Assembly (NCBI GenBank): GCA_014879565.1
Contig: JACSRW010000010.1
Span: forward strand, 1-42,969
Length of the DNA stretch: 42,969 bases
From: Chitinophagaceae bacterium
GTDB lineage: Bacteria; Bacteroidota; Bacteroidia; Chitinophagales; Chitinophagaceae
Reading direction: 5' to 3'
In this document: one piece after another, positions 8,405 through 17,213 of the stretch
How the letters are laid out: every line of letters begins with the position of its first letter
Numbering within the stretch: position 1 is the stretch's first letter
Notes under the pieces: generated by a model
Databases searched by the model: none
Seen by the model: the letters and a program-made list of their open reading frames with translations, nothing else
What the model was told of the DNA's origin: nothing
Translations under genes and position numbers: made by a program

Positions 8405-9029
8405 GTTTTCCTTTTGCCCTTTTACTCCATTCCAGCAATCCGGCCACGGCCATGAATAACAATATTACATAATAGACGCTGGTAAATACCAGTCCTTTTA
8501 CAAAATAGAGAGGAACGGAGGCGATATTGGTGGCGATCCACCAGTACCAGCTTTCCACTTTCTTGCGGGTCATCAGCCACATGGCGGTAAAAGCAGTGGC
8601 GGAGGCAAAAGCATCGGCCCAGGGGATGGCGCCTTCAAAAAATTGCTCTTTCAGGAAAACCAGGGCCGCATAAAGCGCCGTATAGCAAATCAGGAAGAAA
8701 AGCAGCTGGTTGCGGAGCATGGTTTTGCCCGACCAGGTGATATGCAGCAGTACATCGTCTTTTGTCTCGTTTTTCCGCAGCCACATATACCAGCCGTAGA
8801 TACTCATTACGGTATAATAAAAATTAACACTGGCCTCGCCGGGCAGGTGATAGGCAAAACTCAGCCAGATATAGATGGTGGTATTGATGAGTCCGACAGG
8901 ATAGACCAGGATATGCTCCTTCCGGCTGAACCAGACACTGGCAATACCTGCCAGTACGGCGATATACTCCAGGGGAGTGGTTTGCAGCAGTCCGTCTCTG
9001 AATTGTTGAATAATATGTCCGAAATCCAT
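8397..9029 (-). CDS. pnuC: PnuC-family nicotinamide riboside transporter
   Basis: A 210-residue membrane protein with about seven helices. The conserved C-terminal block ESWYWWIATNIASVPLYF followed by VKGL matches the substrate-site signature of Pnu transporters (Trp-rich helix, Asn, Lys). PnuC carries nicotinamide riboside by facilitated diffusion; the overlapping kinase would trap it. Relatives carry thiamine (PnuT), but no thiamine genes or TPP riboswitch are seen here. The leader of about 46 bases after the M23 gene is too short for a known NAD-related riboswitch. Confidence 0.85.
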   Translation of the reverse strand: MDFGHIIQQFRDGLLQTTPLEYIAVLAGIASVWFSRKEHILVYPVGLINTTIYIWLSFAYHLPGEASVNFYYTVMSIYGWYMWLRKNETKDDVLLHITWSGKTMLRNQLLFFLICYTALYAALVFLKEQFFEGAIPWADAFASATAFTAMWLMTRKKVESWYWWIATNIASVPLYFVKGLVFTSVYYVILLFMAVAGLLEWSKRAKGKHA

Positions 9030-9075
9030 TTAACCTGCCCTTAAACCGGCAGCTCTAAAGATACAGGCTATTCGA

Positions 9076-9675
9076 TTACCGGGAATTTCTGTAACGCTTC
9101 CAGCCTTTCAGGTATTTAATTCCTTTTGATGTCTGAAACCGGGTTGGTACCTGCTCCCAGCGGCCGGCAAAGGAGCGCCATACGAGAAAATGCAGATGCG
9201 GGTTGAAAGCATAACCGGTTTTGCCACTGAGCGCAATGACCTGCCCTTTTTGTACGCTATCTCCCGTATTCACCAGTGCCCCGTTGTATTGCAGGTGCCA
9301 GTAACCCGCTCTTGAACCATCGGGATGCTGGATGATAATACTGTTACCCTCCGGCCGGTATTTACGGTTCAGGCCTCCTTTTTTCCCGTCTTCCTTCACC
9401 CGTACCACCACCCCTTCCCTGGCTGCACAAATTTTCGTGCCTCTTTTCATATTGAAATCAAGGGCGGCTCTTTCTTTATGGGTGAAGCGGCTGAAATAGC
9501 CCTGAATTACCCGGAAAGTTTTGCCTTCTTCATAGGGAAGGGCATAGACATAACTGGTATCGTCTTTAAGAATACCTTTTTGTAATTGTTTTACCTGCTG
9601 ACGCAGGGGATTCTTACTGACGGAACAGGCACTTACTGCAACTATGATAAAAAAAGATAATAAGCGTAACATCAT
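9076..9675 (-). CDS. M23 family metallopeptidase, lipoprotein
   Basis: A 199-residue protein with a lipoprotein signal (lipobox VSAC, Cys17) and one LytM/M23 domain. Zinc-site residues are visible: His66 and Asp73 in THKERAALDF, His127 in GYWHL, and the HLH motif at 160-162 (NPHLHFLVW). M23 enzymes cut peptidoglycan cross-bridges; the outer-membrane anchor would place it in the periplasm. Both metal-binding motifs are intact, so it is probably active rather than an EnvC-like activator. It is upstream of pnuC on the same strand, 46 bases apart. Confidence 0.85.
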   Translation of the reverse strand: MMLRLLSFFIIVAVSACSVSKNPLRQQVKQLQKGILKDDTSYVYALPYEEGKTFRVIQGYFSRFTHKERAALDFNMKRGTKICAAREGVVVRVKEDGKKGGLNRKYRPEGNSIIIQHPDGSRAGYWHLQYNGALVNTGDSVQKGQVIALSGKTGYAFNPHLHFLVWRSFAGRWEQVPTRFQTSKGIKYLKGWKRYRNSR

Positions 9676-9716
9676 CCGGGTATGAAAATAAGGAATGGCG
9701 GTATCATCCGGTAATT

Positions 9717-9742
9717 AAAAAAGCCCCGCTGTCCGGCGGGGC
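9717..9742 (-). terminator. rho-independent terminator
   Basis: GCGGGGC/GCCCCGC form a perfect 7-bp stem (9723-9729 with 9736-9742, 6-base loop), followed on the minus strand by six T (9722-9717). It closes the gene ending at 9811. Confidence 0.8.
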
Positions 9743-9810
9743 GCTACTGCTCAGCGTGTCCATCCATGAAATCAGCAGCTGGATAAAAAAAACCTCTGCG
9801 ATTTTTACGA

Positions 9811-11766
9811 TCACATGCCTGCCAATATTATCTCTGAAAAGTAAAATCCTCTTCCCTGTATCGTTAGTAAAAGGAACTGTCCCGGTGCGATTCCCGGTGG
9901 CATTTTAAACCAGGATGAAATACCGGGATACCCATCTAAATAACCTCTGACTAATAAGCTTCCCTTCAGATCAGACAAAGTATACTGAGCTGCTGAAAGG
10001 ATTTTTTTCCCTGTCTGAATATATACGTTTTCCCCTGGCTTTACCGGATTCGGCCATACCCGGATACCGGGCTTGTTTTCTCCGCAAACAAGTTTTATTT
10101 CCCTGCTATAATAGACAGAGGCGTTTTCCCGGACAACACAAAGACGGTAAAAAACATATTGACTGCTTATTGGGCTATCATCCGTGTATTTAAACACTGT
10201 GGTACCCGGCGGAAACGAGTGAATGGACAACTTATCCAAGGGCTGATAGGCCTGATTTCCTTCATCCCGCTCTATTATAAAAGAGTAAGCGGTACCGGGT
10301 TCATTCAATTCCCATTGCAATTTTGTTTTCCCTTCCGCACGTATGGCAGTTAACCTGGCTCCTGCAACCGCCAGCGGCACACAACTGTTATCCGGTTGCC
10401 GGATAATCCGCACCGAATCGCAGCCTCCTTCGGCACAACCATCCAGCAGATGCTGAATAACAATATACGTCCCGGGAGAATCCACCACGATGGATGTGGC
10501 ACCTGTTGAAACTATATGTCCATCCGTGGTATGGAATGAATAGGTGGAAGTGGACAGGGGATTCAGCACCCAGATATTGGCAATATCCTGCTCCGCACAG
10601 AACAGTGGTATATCCCCGACAATATCCACCTGCGGCAATGCCCGGAAGCTGAAGGGACTGGCAAAATCGGTTATGGAAGCAGTAAAAGAGGTGGAGGTTC
10701 GGGTCTTGATCAGTACTTTGCCAAAAGCCAGGTTGCATAAAGAACCGGTGGTAAAACTCATCGGATCCAGCCCGAGTTTGGTAAGATTCACGGAAAACTC
10801 CATAAACTGAATGGGATCATACTGCAGGGACGGAACACTTCCGGATTTGATCGTACCGAAAGGCCCGGTTGCCGTGATAGCTGAATTCTGTAAGCCCTGG
10901 TAAAAAGTTCCTCCGGTTTTGGGCACAATAGACGCATAGCCATATGTGGCTCCGGCACCGGCACCGTCAAAACTGCCGGTCCAGGAAAAAGCCAGCGGGG
11001 TTATGGAAAGTGAAGCCTTATTTATCCAGATACGGGCTTCAATAAAGGTCAGTCCCGTATTGCCATATTCAGCAGTAAAAATAATATCGCCCACCCGGGT
11101 GGTGCTGCCATCCGCGGCAAACTGCCAGCTGGTATGGCCCGCATCCGGTCCGTAATTCTCAAATTCTCCGGTACTGCGGTTATACGTAATATCAGTCTGG
11201 TAAAGTTCAAAATCAAAATAACGGTCACCCGTAGTGCCCATCAAAGCCACAGCGCCAAAAAACCAGAGAGAATCCGCCGGTGTAAGTCCGTCGCGGCGCA
11301 CATGCAGGTAACCGTCTACAATATCATTCTTTGATAATACAGGAGAAATGGTGGTGGACCAGTCTGCCGGACTCTGTCCGTTTTTACTGCCCCCGGTAAA
11401 ACTCGTACTGTCTGTTCCGTGATTATCACGGATAAAAACCGCGTCGTAATAAATCCGGCCATTGACCGGACTCAGGATGGGATACCGCATCCCTCTGACA
11501 AAGGAAGCAAACCGGCTGTTCGGGTTACTGGTATATCCCGCATAAACGGCAGCGGCTCCGGTCGTGTCAATCACAAAATCACCAGCATTATCGTTGTCAC
11601 CGGGAGCGGCAAACCAGTCATCATTGCCGGACAAAGGAGAAAGAAAATAATTGCGGTTAAGCTCCGCATCCACGCCAAATTCCGCCCGTATGATCGGACT
11701 GGTAATCTGGCCGTTGCTGTACAGACACGACAGCACGATGGCGGATATAACTAAGAGGGTTTTCAC
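9811..11766 (-). CDS. exported protein with T9SS-type C-terminal tail, unknown function
   Basis: A 651-residue protein with a signal peptide (LLVISAIVLSCLYSNGQ). The large N-terminal part (about 20-370) is rich in Gly, Thr and Ser with no family I recognise. A PKD/Ig-like stretch follows around 370-470 with cysteines (FCAEQD, DGCAEGGCDS). A fibronectin-like part then contains LQWELNEPGTAYSFIIERD, a pattern common before type IX sorting tails. The end (IRVWPNPVKPGENVYIQ, then YTLSDLKGSLL) matches a type A T9SS C-terminal domain, so the product is probably secreted and surface-attached. It is divergent from the PL11 lyase gene, and a shared substrate is possible but not shown. Confidence 0.7.
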   Translation of the reverse strand: MKTLLVISAIVLSCLYSNGQITSPIIRAEFGVDAELNRNYFLSPLSGNDDWFAAPGDNDNAGDFVIDTTGAAAVYAGYTSNPNSRFASFVRGMRYPILSPVNGRIYYDAVFIRDNHGTDSTSFTGGSKNGQSPADWSTTISPVLSKNDIVDGYLHVRRDGLTPADSLWFFGAVALMGTTGDRYFDFELYQTDITYNRSTGEFENYGPDAGHTSWQFAADGSTTRVGDIIFTAEYGNTGLTFIEARIWINKASLSITPLAFSWTGSFDGAGAGATYGYASIVPKTGGTFYQGLQNSAITATGPFGTIKSGSVPSLQYDPIQFMEFSVNLTKLGLDPMSFTTGSLCNLAFGKVLIKTRTSTSFTASITDFASPFSFRALPQVDIVGDIPLFCAEQDIANIWVLNPLSTSTYSFHTTDGHIVSTGATSIVVDSPGTYIVIQHLLDGCAEGGCDSVRIIRQPDNSCVPLAVAGARLTAIRAEGKTKLQWELNEPGTAYSFIIERDEGNQAYQPLDKLSIHSFPPGTTVFKYTDDSPISSQYVFYRLCVVRENASVYYSREIKLVCGENKPGIRVWPNPVKPGENVYIQTGKKILSAAQYTLSDLKGSLLVRGYLDGYPGISSWFKMPPGIAPGQFLLLTIQGRGFYFSEIILAGM

Positions 11767-11996
11767 AGGTTGGAACCTGCTGTAAAGTTCCTTATAAAAA
11801 ATACGTTTTCAACTTTTCAGCGCTCTTTATCCACAGCAATTTTCAGGATTTATGGACTTCCCCTTAGCGATGAAAAGAGTATACCCTTTCCGCAGGATAC
11901 TTCAGGATGCCGTTGCCCTGTTCTGTGGGTAAATTGGCAGAGCGGTGTGTAAGATTTCCAGCCGTTTATTTCAAACCCAGATTACCTGATGACCAT

Positions 11997-14096
11997 ATGA
12001 AAAAAAAATTGAAGTTTGTCTTCAGCCTGATCTTCCTGCTGTTAGTCGTTTGCTTTTTACCGGCACAACGCTGGATGGAAAACCTGAACCGGGGAGTAGT
12101 GGCGGTGAGAGTAAACAGCAGCAAAGTATTTCTGAGCTGGCGGCTGCTGGGAACAGAAGCGGCTTCCACCACATTTAATATTTACAGAAACGGTGTAAAA
12201 ATTAATACTGGTCCGGTCAGCCGTACAAATTATACAGACCTGACTACTGCCAATGGCAGCTATACCGTTAAAGCTGTAAACGGAGGAACCGAAGACAATC
12301 GCAGCAATATTGCTCCGGTATGGCCGGTACAATATCAGCAGCTGCCGCTTTCCATCCCCCCCGGCGGTACCACTCCCGACGGAGTTAGTTATACCTATTC
12401 GGCCAATGATGCCAGTGCCGGTGACCTGGATGGCGACGGGGAATATGAAATCATTCTGAAGTGGGACCCCTCCAACGCAAAGGATAATTCACAATCCGGT
12501 TATACCGGCAATGTGTTTATTGATGCCTATAAAATGAATGGTTCCCGGCTCTGGCGTATTGACCTCGGCATTAATATCCGCGCCGGCGCCCATTATACCC
12601 AGTTTCTCGTTTATGATTTCGACAATGACGGCAAAGCGGAAATGGCCTGCAAAACCGCTGATGGCACGAGGGACGGAACCGGCACCATCATTGGTAACGC
12701 GACAGCTGATTACCGCAACAGTAACGGATACATCCTCAGCGGTCCGGAATACCTGACCGTTTTCAACGGTCAGACCGGGGCCGCCATAGATACCAAAGAC
12801 TATACACCGGCCCGCGGCAGCGTGAGCAGCTGGGGTGACAGTTATGGCAACCGGGTGGACCGTTTCCTTGCCGCCGTAGCGTACCTGGACGGGATCAATC
12901 CCAGTATGATATTCGCCCGGGGATATTATACCCGGCTGGTGCGCAGTGCCTGGGATTTCCGCAACGGGCAATTACAGCAACGCTGGATCTTTGACAGCAA
13001 TACCAGCGGCAACGGTTCTTATGCCGGCATGGGTAATCACCAGATGACGGTGGGCGATATGGATGGGGATGGGAAAGATGAACTCTGCAACGGATCGAGT
13101 ACGATAAATGAAAATGGAAATGGTTTGTATTCCAACGGACTTGGTCATGGCGATGCTCTGCATATGACAGATATGAACCCCGACCGGCCCGGACCGGAAG
13201 TATGGCAATGCCACGAAGAACCGGCGAAATACGGGGCTTACGGACTGGCCCTGAAAGACGCAGCCACCGGTTTACCAATCTGGGGTGTACCAGGCAACAA
13301 CAGTGATGTGGGCAGAGCGATGGCAGCTGATATTGATCCGCGTTATAAGGGCTATGAATGCTGGGGCACCGTCGGCAGACTCTATTCCTGTACCGGCGAT
13401 TCCATCGGTCCCAACCGGCCCAGTGTGAATCACGCTGTGTGGTGGGATGGGGACCTGTTACGGGAACTGCTGGACGGCACCAAACTGGATAAATGGAATT
13501 ATACCACAAACAGCAGCAACCGGCTCATCTCACTGTATACAGCGGCTTATGGTTACGGGGAAAGTAACAATACCACCAAAGCCAATCCTTGTCTCACAGC
13601 CGATTTGTTCGGCGACTGGCGGGAAGAAATAATTTTACGTTCGGCCGATAACCAGTTCCTGAATATTTACACCACAATCGATACAACTCCCTACCGCTTC
13701 CATACCCTCATGCATGATCCGCAGTACCGGCTGGCGGTAGCCTGGCAGAATGCGGGTTATAACCAGCCCCCGCATCCCGGTTTTTATCTCGGCGAGGGTA
13801 TGAACACTCCCCCGTTACCCAATATCCGGCTGGTGAATGATATCGTGACTGCCAACCCGGTTGACCCGGTTATGGAAACTGAAATAAATATTTATCCCAA
13901 TCCCTTCCGGGAAAGTTTTACCATGCTGGCAAAAGGAAACTTCACCTGGCAGTTACTGGATGCCACCGGCCGCCTGGTGAAACAGGGTAAAGGGCTGAAC
14001 CAGCAGCAGATTTATGTCCCCCTGAAACCGGGCTTGTATTTTCTGCTGATCCGGATTAAAAACAAAACCCTTACCCGGAAACTAGTGCGCGAATAA
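11997..14096 (+). CDS. rhamnogalacturonan lyase (PL11), T9SS cargo
   Basis: ATG at 11997 gives a clean signal peptide (MKKKLKFVFSLIFLLL, cleavage near LPAQ); the frame is open 30 codons further upstream but that part is not signal-like. The mature protein begins QRWMENLNRGVVAVR, the usual PL11 opening, with an Ig-like start and an eight-bladed propeller rich in calcium-type Asp loops (AGDLDGDGEYE, YDFDNDGKAE, GDMDGDGKDE, ADLFGDWREE). PL11 enzymes cleave the rhamnose-galacturonate backbone of rhamnogalacturonan I by beta-elimination. The last 80 residues (INIYPNPFRESF, LLDATGRLVKQG, LKPGLYFLLI) are a type A T9SS sorting domain. No SusC/SusD pair is near, so it is not in a classical utilisation locus here. 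Confidence 0.92.
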   Translation: MKKKLKFVFSLIFLLLVVCFLPAQRWMENLNRGVVAVRVNSSKVFLSWRLLGTEAASTTFNIYRNGVKINTGPVSRTNYTDLTTANGSYTVKAVNGGTEDNRSNIAPVWPVQYQQLPLSIPPGGTTPDGVSYTYSANDASAGDLDGDGEYEIILKWDPSNAKDNSQSGYTGNVFIDAYKMNGSRLWRIDLGINIRAGAHYTQFLVYDFDNDGKAEMACKTADGTRDGTGTIIGNATADYRNSNGYILSGPEYLTVFNGQTGAAIDTKDYTPARGSVSSWGDSYGNRVDRFLAAVAYLDGINPSMIFARGYYTRLVRSAWDFRNGQLQQRWIFDSNTSGNGSYAGMGNHQMTVGDMDGDGKDELCNGSSTINENGNGLYSNGLGHGDALHMTDMNPDRPGPEVWQCHEEPAKYGAYGLALKDAATGLPIWGVPGNNSDVGRAMAADIDPRYKGYECWGTVGRLYSCTGDSIGPNRPSVNHAVWWDGDLLRELLDGTKLDKWNYTTNSSNRLISLYTAAYGYGESNNTTKANPCLTADLFGDWREEIILRSADNQFLNIYTTIDTTPYRFHTLMHDPQYRLAVAWQNAGYNQPPHPGFYLGEGMNTPPLPNIRLVNDIVTANPVDPVMETEINIYPNPFRESFTMLAKGNFTWQLLDATGRLVKQGKGLNQQQIYVPLKPGLYFLLIRIKNKTLTRKLVRE

Positions 14097-14274
14097 AGAC
14101 CCTGGCTGTCCTTTATAGCAATAAACCTGCAAAGTTAATCCCGGTTCCGGCTGCATTCCTATGACCAGTATCAATAGTCAGTAATCCGCATATCATACAG
14201 GCCTCCGTCATCAGGGCGGTAGCTTTTATTGATGAAAAAGGACTGTGGATCGGACAACATATAACCTTTCTGTT

Positions 14275-14958
14275 ATGAAAAAGCTTCTCTTGCTGACGCT
14301 GGCCCTGATGGCCGGCCTGGCTTTGATGGCCCAGGGAAGCAGGAAAACAACTGAATACAAATCTGCACTTGCTTTCCATGCAGGGCCTTCTTTTCCGATG
14401 GGTGATTTCAGCAGCAGTATGCCCGACAATGAAGAAGCCGGTCTGGCAAAACCGGGTATTACCCTGGGGCTGAATTACCAATACCTGTTAAACGAACAGG
14501 TGGGTATTACCGTATCCGGATTTTACAACTTCCATAAAACAAATAAACTTGTTTTTGAGTTTGACTGGGGCGATGAGGGCACAGAGACCGTAACGATGAC
14601 TGCAGATAACTGGCATTTTTACGGAATTAGCGCAGGGCCCTCCCTGCAATTCAGCCTGAACAAAAATCTCAGCAGCAACCTGCATGTGCTGGGAGGGGTG
14701 GCCAATGTGCGCCTTCCGGCTTTTTATTACAACGATGAAGAAATGACCCGTGCCGACTGGGGTATCGGTCCGGTAATCCAGGGTGGCATGGATCTGAAAC
14801 TGAATGCAGGCAAACAATTTTTTATTTTCCTGAACGGGGAATACCAGTATATGCGTCCCACTTTCAGAATGCTGGACATCTGGACAGATGAGTCCGATAA
14901 AGTCTATCAAAAGATTTCCGTGCTCAATGTTACCGGCGGAATCGGCTTCCGGTTCTGA
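14275..14958 (+). CDS. outer-membrane beta-barrel protein
   Basis: A 227-residue product from ATG 14275, chosen because it starts the signal peptide (MKKLLLLTLALMAGLALMAQ). The mature part alternates polar and aromatic residues with Gly-rich turns and ends in GGIGFRF, a terminal Phe typical of outer-membrane barrels. It fits the general PorT/OmpX-like barrel class of Bacteroidota (about eight strands). Function unknown. A strong terminator follows at 14981. Confidence 0.75.
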   Translation: MKKLLLLTLALMAGLALMAQGSRKTTEYKSALAFHAGPSFPMGDFSSSMPDNEEAGLAKPGITLGLNYQYLLNEQVGITVSGFYNFHKTNKLVFEFDWGDEGTETVTMTADNWHFYGISAGPSLQFSLNKNLSSNLHVLGGVANVRLPAFYYNDEEMTRADWGIGPVIQGGMDLKLNAGKQFFIFLNGEYQYMRPTFRMLDIWTDESDKVYQKISVLNVTGGIGFRF

Positions 14959-14980
14959 AAAGGTAACGGTGATTACGATC

Positions 14981-15009
14981 GTCTCCCGGCTTCTGGCCGG
15001 GAGACTTTT
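14981..15009 (+). terminator. rho-independent terminator
   Basis: GTCTCCCGGC (14981-14990) pairs perfectly with GCCGGGAGAC (14996-15005) around a 5-base loop and is followed by TTTTATT. It lies 22 bases after the barrel gene stop and 38 bases before the next start, so it separates the two genes. Confidence 0.85.
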
Positions 15010-15046
15010 ATTAACAGTTCCGTTTTTCAATTCCAAAAAACAGTTT

Positions 15047-15508
15047 ATGAAAAAAATTTCCCTGCTCCTGCTTTCCGTAATTATTCCCTGCTGGCTGATC
15101 GCCCAGGACGACGAAAAAGGACCCGTAGCCTCATATTATAATCCGTTTACCGCCCTTGACAATTTCAACGGCGGCGGGGTTAACAACAACCCCTCCTCCC
15201 CCACCAGCTTTACAGTGAATTTCAGCTGTCTGATCACCACCATTCAAACCTACCACTGGAACTATGGACGCGGTGCTGCCCCGGGCACTATTAAACTGGT
15301 ACATGCCAACGGCACCGTTTACGGTCCCTGGAATGCAACCGGTCTGCCGGGCTCCGGCGGAGTGCCGAATGCCTTCTGGCAAACCAGTCCGAATGTGGTG
15401 ATACCCGCAGGCACCTATACCGTAATAGATTCAGGGAATACCACCTGGTCCTGCAATGGCCAGTCGCAGAATAAGGGATTTACCAGAGTATTGGGAAAAA
15501 GGAAATAA
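15047..15508 (+). CDS. small secreted protein, unknown function
   Basis: A 153-residue product from ATG 15047, which starts a signal peptide (MKKISLLLLSVIIPCWLIAQ). The mature part of about 130 residues is rich in Asn, Gly, Thr and aromatic residues, looks all-beta (FTVNFSCLITTIQTYHWNY; GTYTVIDSGNTTWSC) and has two cysteines. This resembles a single carbohydrate-binding-like sandwich, but I recognise no family. It has its own start after a terminator, so it is probably transcribed alone. Confidence 0.65.
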   Translation: MKKISLLLLSVIIPCWLIAQDDEKGPVASYYNPFTALDNFNGGGVNNNPSSPTSFTVNFSCLITTIQTYHWNYGRGAAPGTIKLVHANGTVYGPWNATGLPGSGGVPNAFWQTSPNVVIPAGTYTVIDSGNTTWSCNGQSQNKGFTRVLGKRK

Positions 15509-15547
15509 AGGAGGCACAAAGAAACCGGGCAGCGGTAAGGGATGAAT

Positions 15548-15555
15548 TATCTTTG
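15548..15555 (+). promoter_or_regulatory. Bacteroidota -7 promoter element (TATCTTTG)
   Basis: TATCTTTG fits TAnnTTTG and lies 18 bases before the TTG start of the MFS gene. No clear -33 TTG was found. Confidence 0.45.
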
Positions 15556-15573
15556 CTTTTGTATTATTGAAAG

Positions 15574-16761
15574 TTGTCTCCCTTGAACGAAAGCCGGCAA
15601 ACACCTTCCTCCCTGGTATATAAAGGCTCTCTCCGTAAAATGCGGATAGCCGTTGCGGCCTTTTATTTCTCCATGGGTTTCAGCTTCAGTTCATGGGCCA
15701 GCCGGATCGCGGATATCAAAACCCGGCTGGACCTCAATGAAGCGGAGCTGGGAACGGTATTACTTTGTTTACCCATCGGACAACTGCTGATGATGCCCTT
15801 TTCCGGCAGACTGGTGACCCGCTACGGCAGTAAAAAAGTACTCTCCATTGCCATTCTTTTATATGCCGCCGAACTGACCAACCTGGGCTGGGCTTCCACA
15901 GCCTGGCAGCTGGGACTGGCTCTTTTTATATTCGGTATTGTCGGCAATATGTCCAATATATCCGTAAATACACAGGGCGTGCTGGCCGAACAACTTTATG
16001 GCCGGCCCATCATGACCAGTTTTCATGGTATCTGGAGCCTCTCTGGTTTTACCGGCGGGATGATGGGTCTGCTCATGATCAATCTGCAACTGGAGCCCAG
16101 GCAGCATTTCTTTGTTACCGCTGCTATTGTACTCATTACCGTATTCATCGCCCGTTCCTGGCTGATCGGGAGTGCTTCCTCACCGGCAAGTACGGGTAAA
16201 CTTTTTACCAAGCCCGAAGCCATCCTGGTAAAACTCGGCATTATCGCCTTTTGCAGTATGTCGGCCGAAGGCGCCATGTTTGAATGGAGTGGAGTCTATT
16301 TCCGGGAAGTGGTCCATGCGCCGGCTTCCCTTGTGGTACTGGGCTATACCAGTTTTATGATTATGATGGCCACCGGCCGTTTTCTGGGTGACCGGGTTAT
16401 TGCGAAACTGGGCCGGAAAAAAACGCTGCAGCTGAGCGGACTGCTGGTATTTACCGGACTTTCTGTTTCCGCCCTTTTTCCCTGGATCATCACCGCTACC
16501 CTGGGTTTTGTGATTGTGGGACTGGGTGTTTCTGCCGTTATTCCCACGGTGTACAGTACCGCTGCCGGCGCTTCCCGTAAATCTCCGGGCATGGCCCTGG
16601 CCGGGGTATCCAGTATCGGTTTCCTGGGATTTCTTTTCGGTCCTCCGGTAATCGGTTATGTCGCCCAGCTCTTCAGTCTGCGGGCTTCCTTTGCCGTCAT
16701 TGCCTGTTTTGGTTTACTGATCACCGTAATGGTGACAAGACTGAAAGTAATGGAAGAATAA
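15574..16761 (+). CDS. MFS transporter (YbjJ/FucP-like)
   Basis: A 395-residue protein with 12 predicted membrane helices. The first helix region (AVAAFYFSMGFSFSSWASRI) and the loop GRLVTRYGSKKVL, the MFS signature between helices 2 and 3, place it in the YbjJ-like branch of the major facilitator family. A second half-repeat motif (GDRVIAKLGRKKTL) follows. Substrate unknown; relatives are proposed sugar or drug carriers. The start is uncertain: TTG 15574, TTG 15583 or ATG 15640, the last directly at the first helix. Confidence 0.85.
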   Translation: MSPLNESRQTPSSLVYKGSLRKMRIAVAAFYFSMGFSFSSWASRIADIKTRLDLNEAELGTVLLCLPIGQLLMMPFSGRLVTRYGSKKVLSIAILLYAAELTNLGWASTAWQLGLALFIFGIVGNMSNISVNTQGVLAEQLYGRPIMTSFHGIWSLSGFTGGMMGLLMINLQLEPRQHFFVTAAIVLITVFIARSWLIGSASSPASTGKLFTKPEAILVKLGIIAFCSMSAEGAMFEWSGVYFREVVHAPASLVVLGYTSFMIMMATGRFLGDRVIAKLGRKKTLQLSGLLVFTGLSVSALFPWIITATLGFVIVGLGVSAVIPTVYSTAAGASRKSPGMALAGVSSIGFLGFLFGPPVIGYVAQLFSLRASFAVIACFGLLITVMVTRLKVMEE

Positions 16762-16794
16762 GGCTGAGGGGAAAGCGGGAAAATGAGTATTTGC

Positions 16795-16802
16795 TAGCTT
16801 TG
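16795..16802 (+). promoter_or_regulatory. Bacteroidota -7 promoter element (TAGCTTTG)
   Basis: TAGCTTTG matches TAnnTTTG, 33 bases before the ATG of the MazG-like gene, and supports choosing ATG 16836 over upstream in-frame codons. Confidence 0.5.
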
Positions 16803-16835
16803 AAACATCCTGATTTTTTTAAAAAAACGAATAGT

Positions 16836-17201
16836 ATGAAACTGGATCTCGCCACTTTCCGCCCCCTGAATGTGCAAAGGGCTACCGATGGATTTAAATG
16901 TTATGACAACCAGCCACTGACCTACTGGACTACCGCCCTGGCCGGTGAAGTTGGCGAACTCTGTAACATGATTAAAAAAATGCAGCGGGTGGAGCGCGGC
17001 GGCGTGGACGGCGGCAGCAGTTATACTGCAAAAGATATCAATAAGGACATGCTGAAAGAAGAGATCGGCGGCATTGCCATCTATCTCGACCTGCTGGCCT
17101 CCCTGCTGGATATATCACTGGAGGAGGCCATTATTGATACCTTTAACAGTAAGTCGGAAAAATATGGGTTTAAAGAAAAGGTTGAAAAGTTGACAGATTG
17201 A
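16836..17201 (+). CDS. MazG-like nucleotide pyrophosphohydrolase
   Basis: A 121-residue all-alpha protein from ATG 16836. It shows the MazG/dUTPase metal-site pattern: LAGEVGELCNMIKK (the E-x-x-E pair on the first helix) and later EEIGGIAIYLDLLA, which gives the second E-x-x-D pair. Such enzymes hydrolyse nucleoside triphosphates to monophosphates and clean up non-canonical nucleotides. The substrate is not predictable. A degenerate GTTGAC-type simple repeat lies between its end and the next gene. Confidence 0.82.
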   Translation: MKLDLATFRPLNVQRATDGFKCYDNQPLTYWTTALAGEVGELCNMIKKMQRVERGGVDGGSSYTAKDINKDMLKEEIGGIAIYLDLLASLLDISLEEAIIDTFNSKSEKYGFKEKVEKLTD

Positions 17202-17213
17202 CGGGTTGACAGG

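Noticed and set aside
11827-11835. perfect DnaA box (TTATCCACA) in the gap before the PL11 gene
   Set aside because: It is a single box with no AT-rich unwinding region or neighbouring boxes, so it is not supported as an origin; dnaN 21 kb away does not mark an origin in this group.
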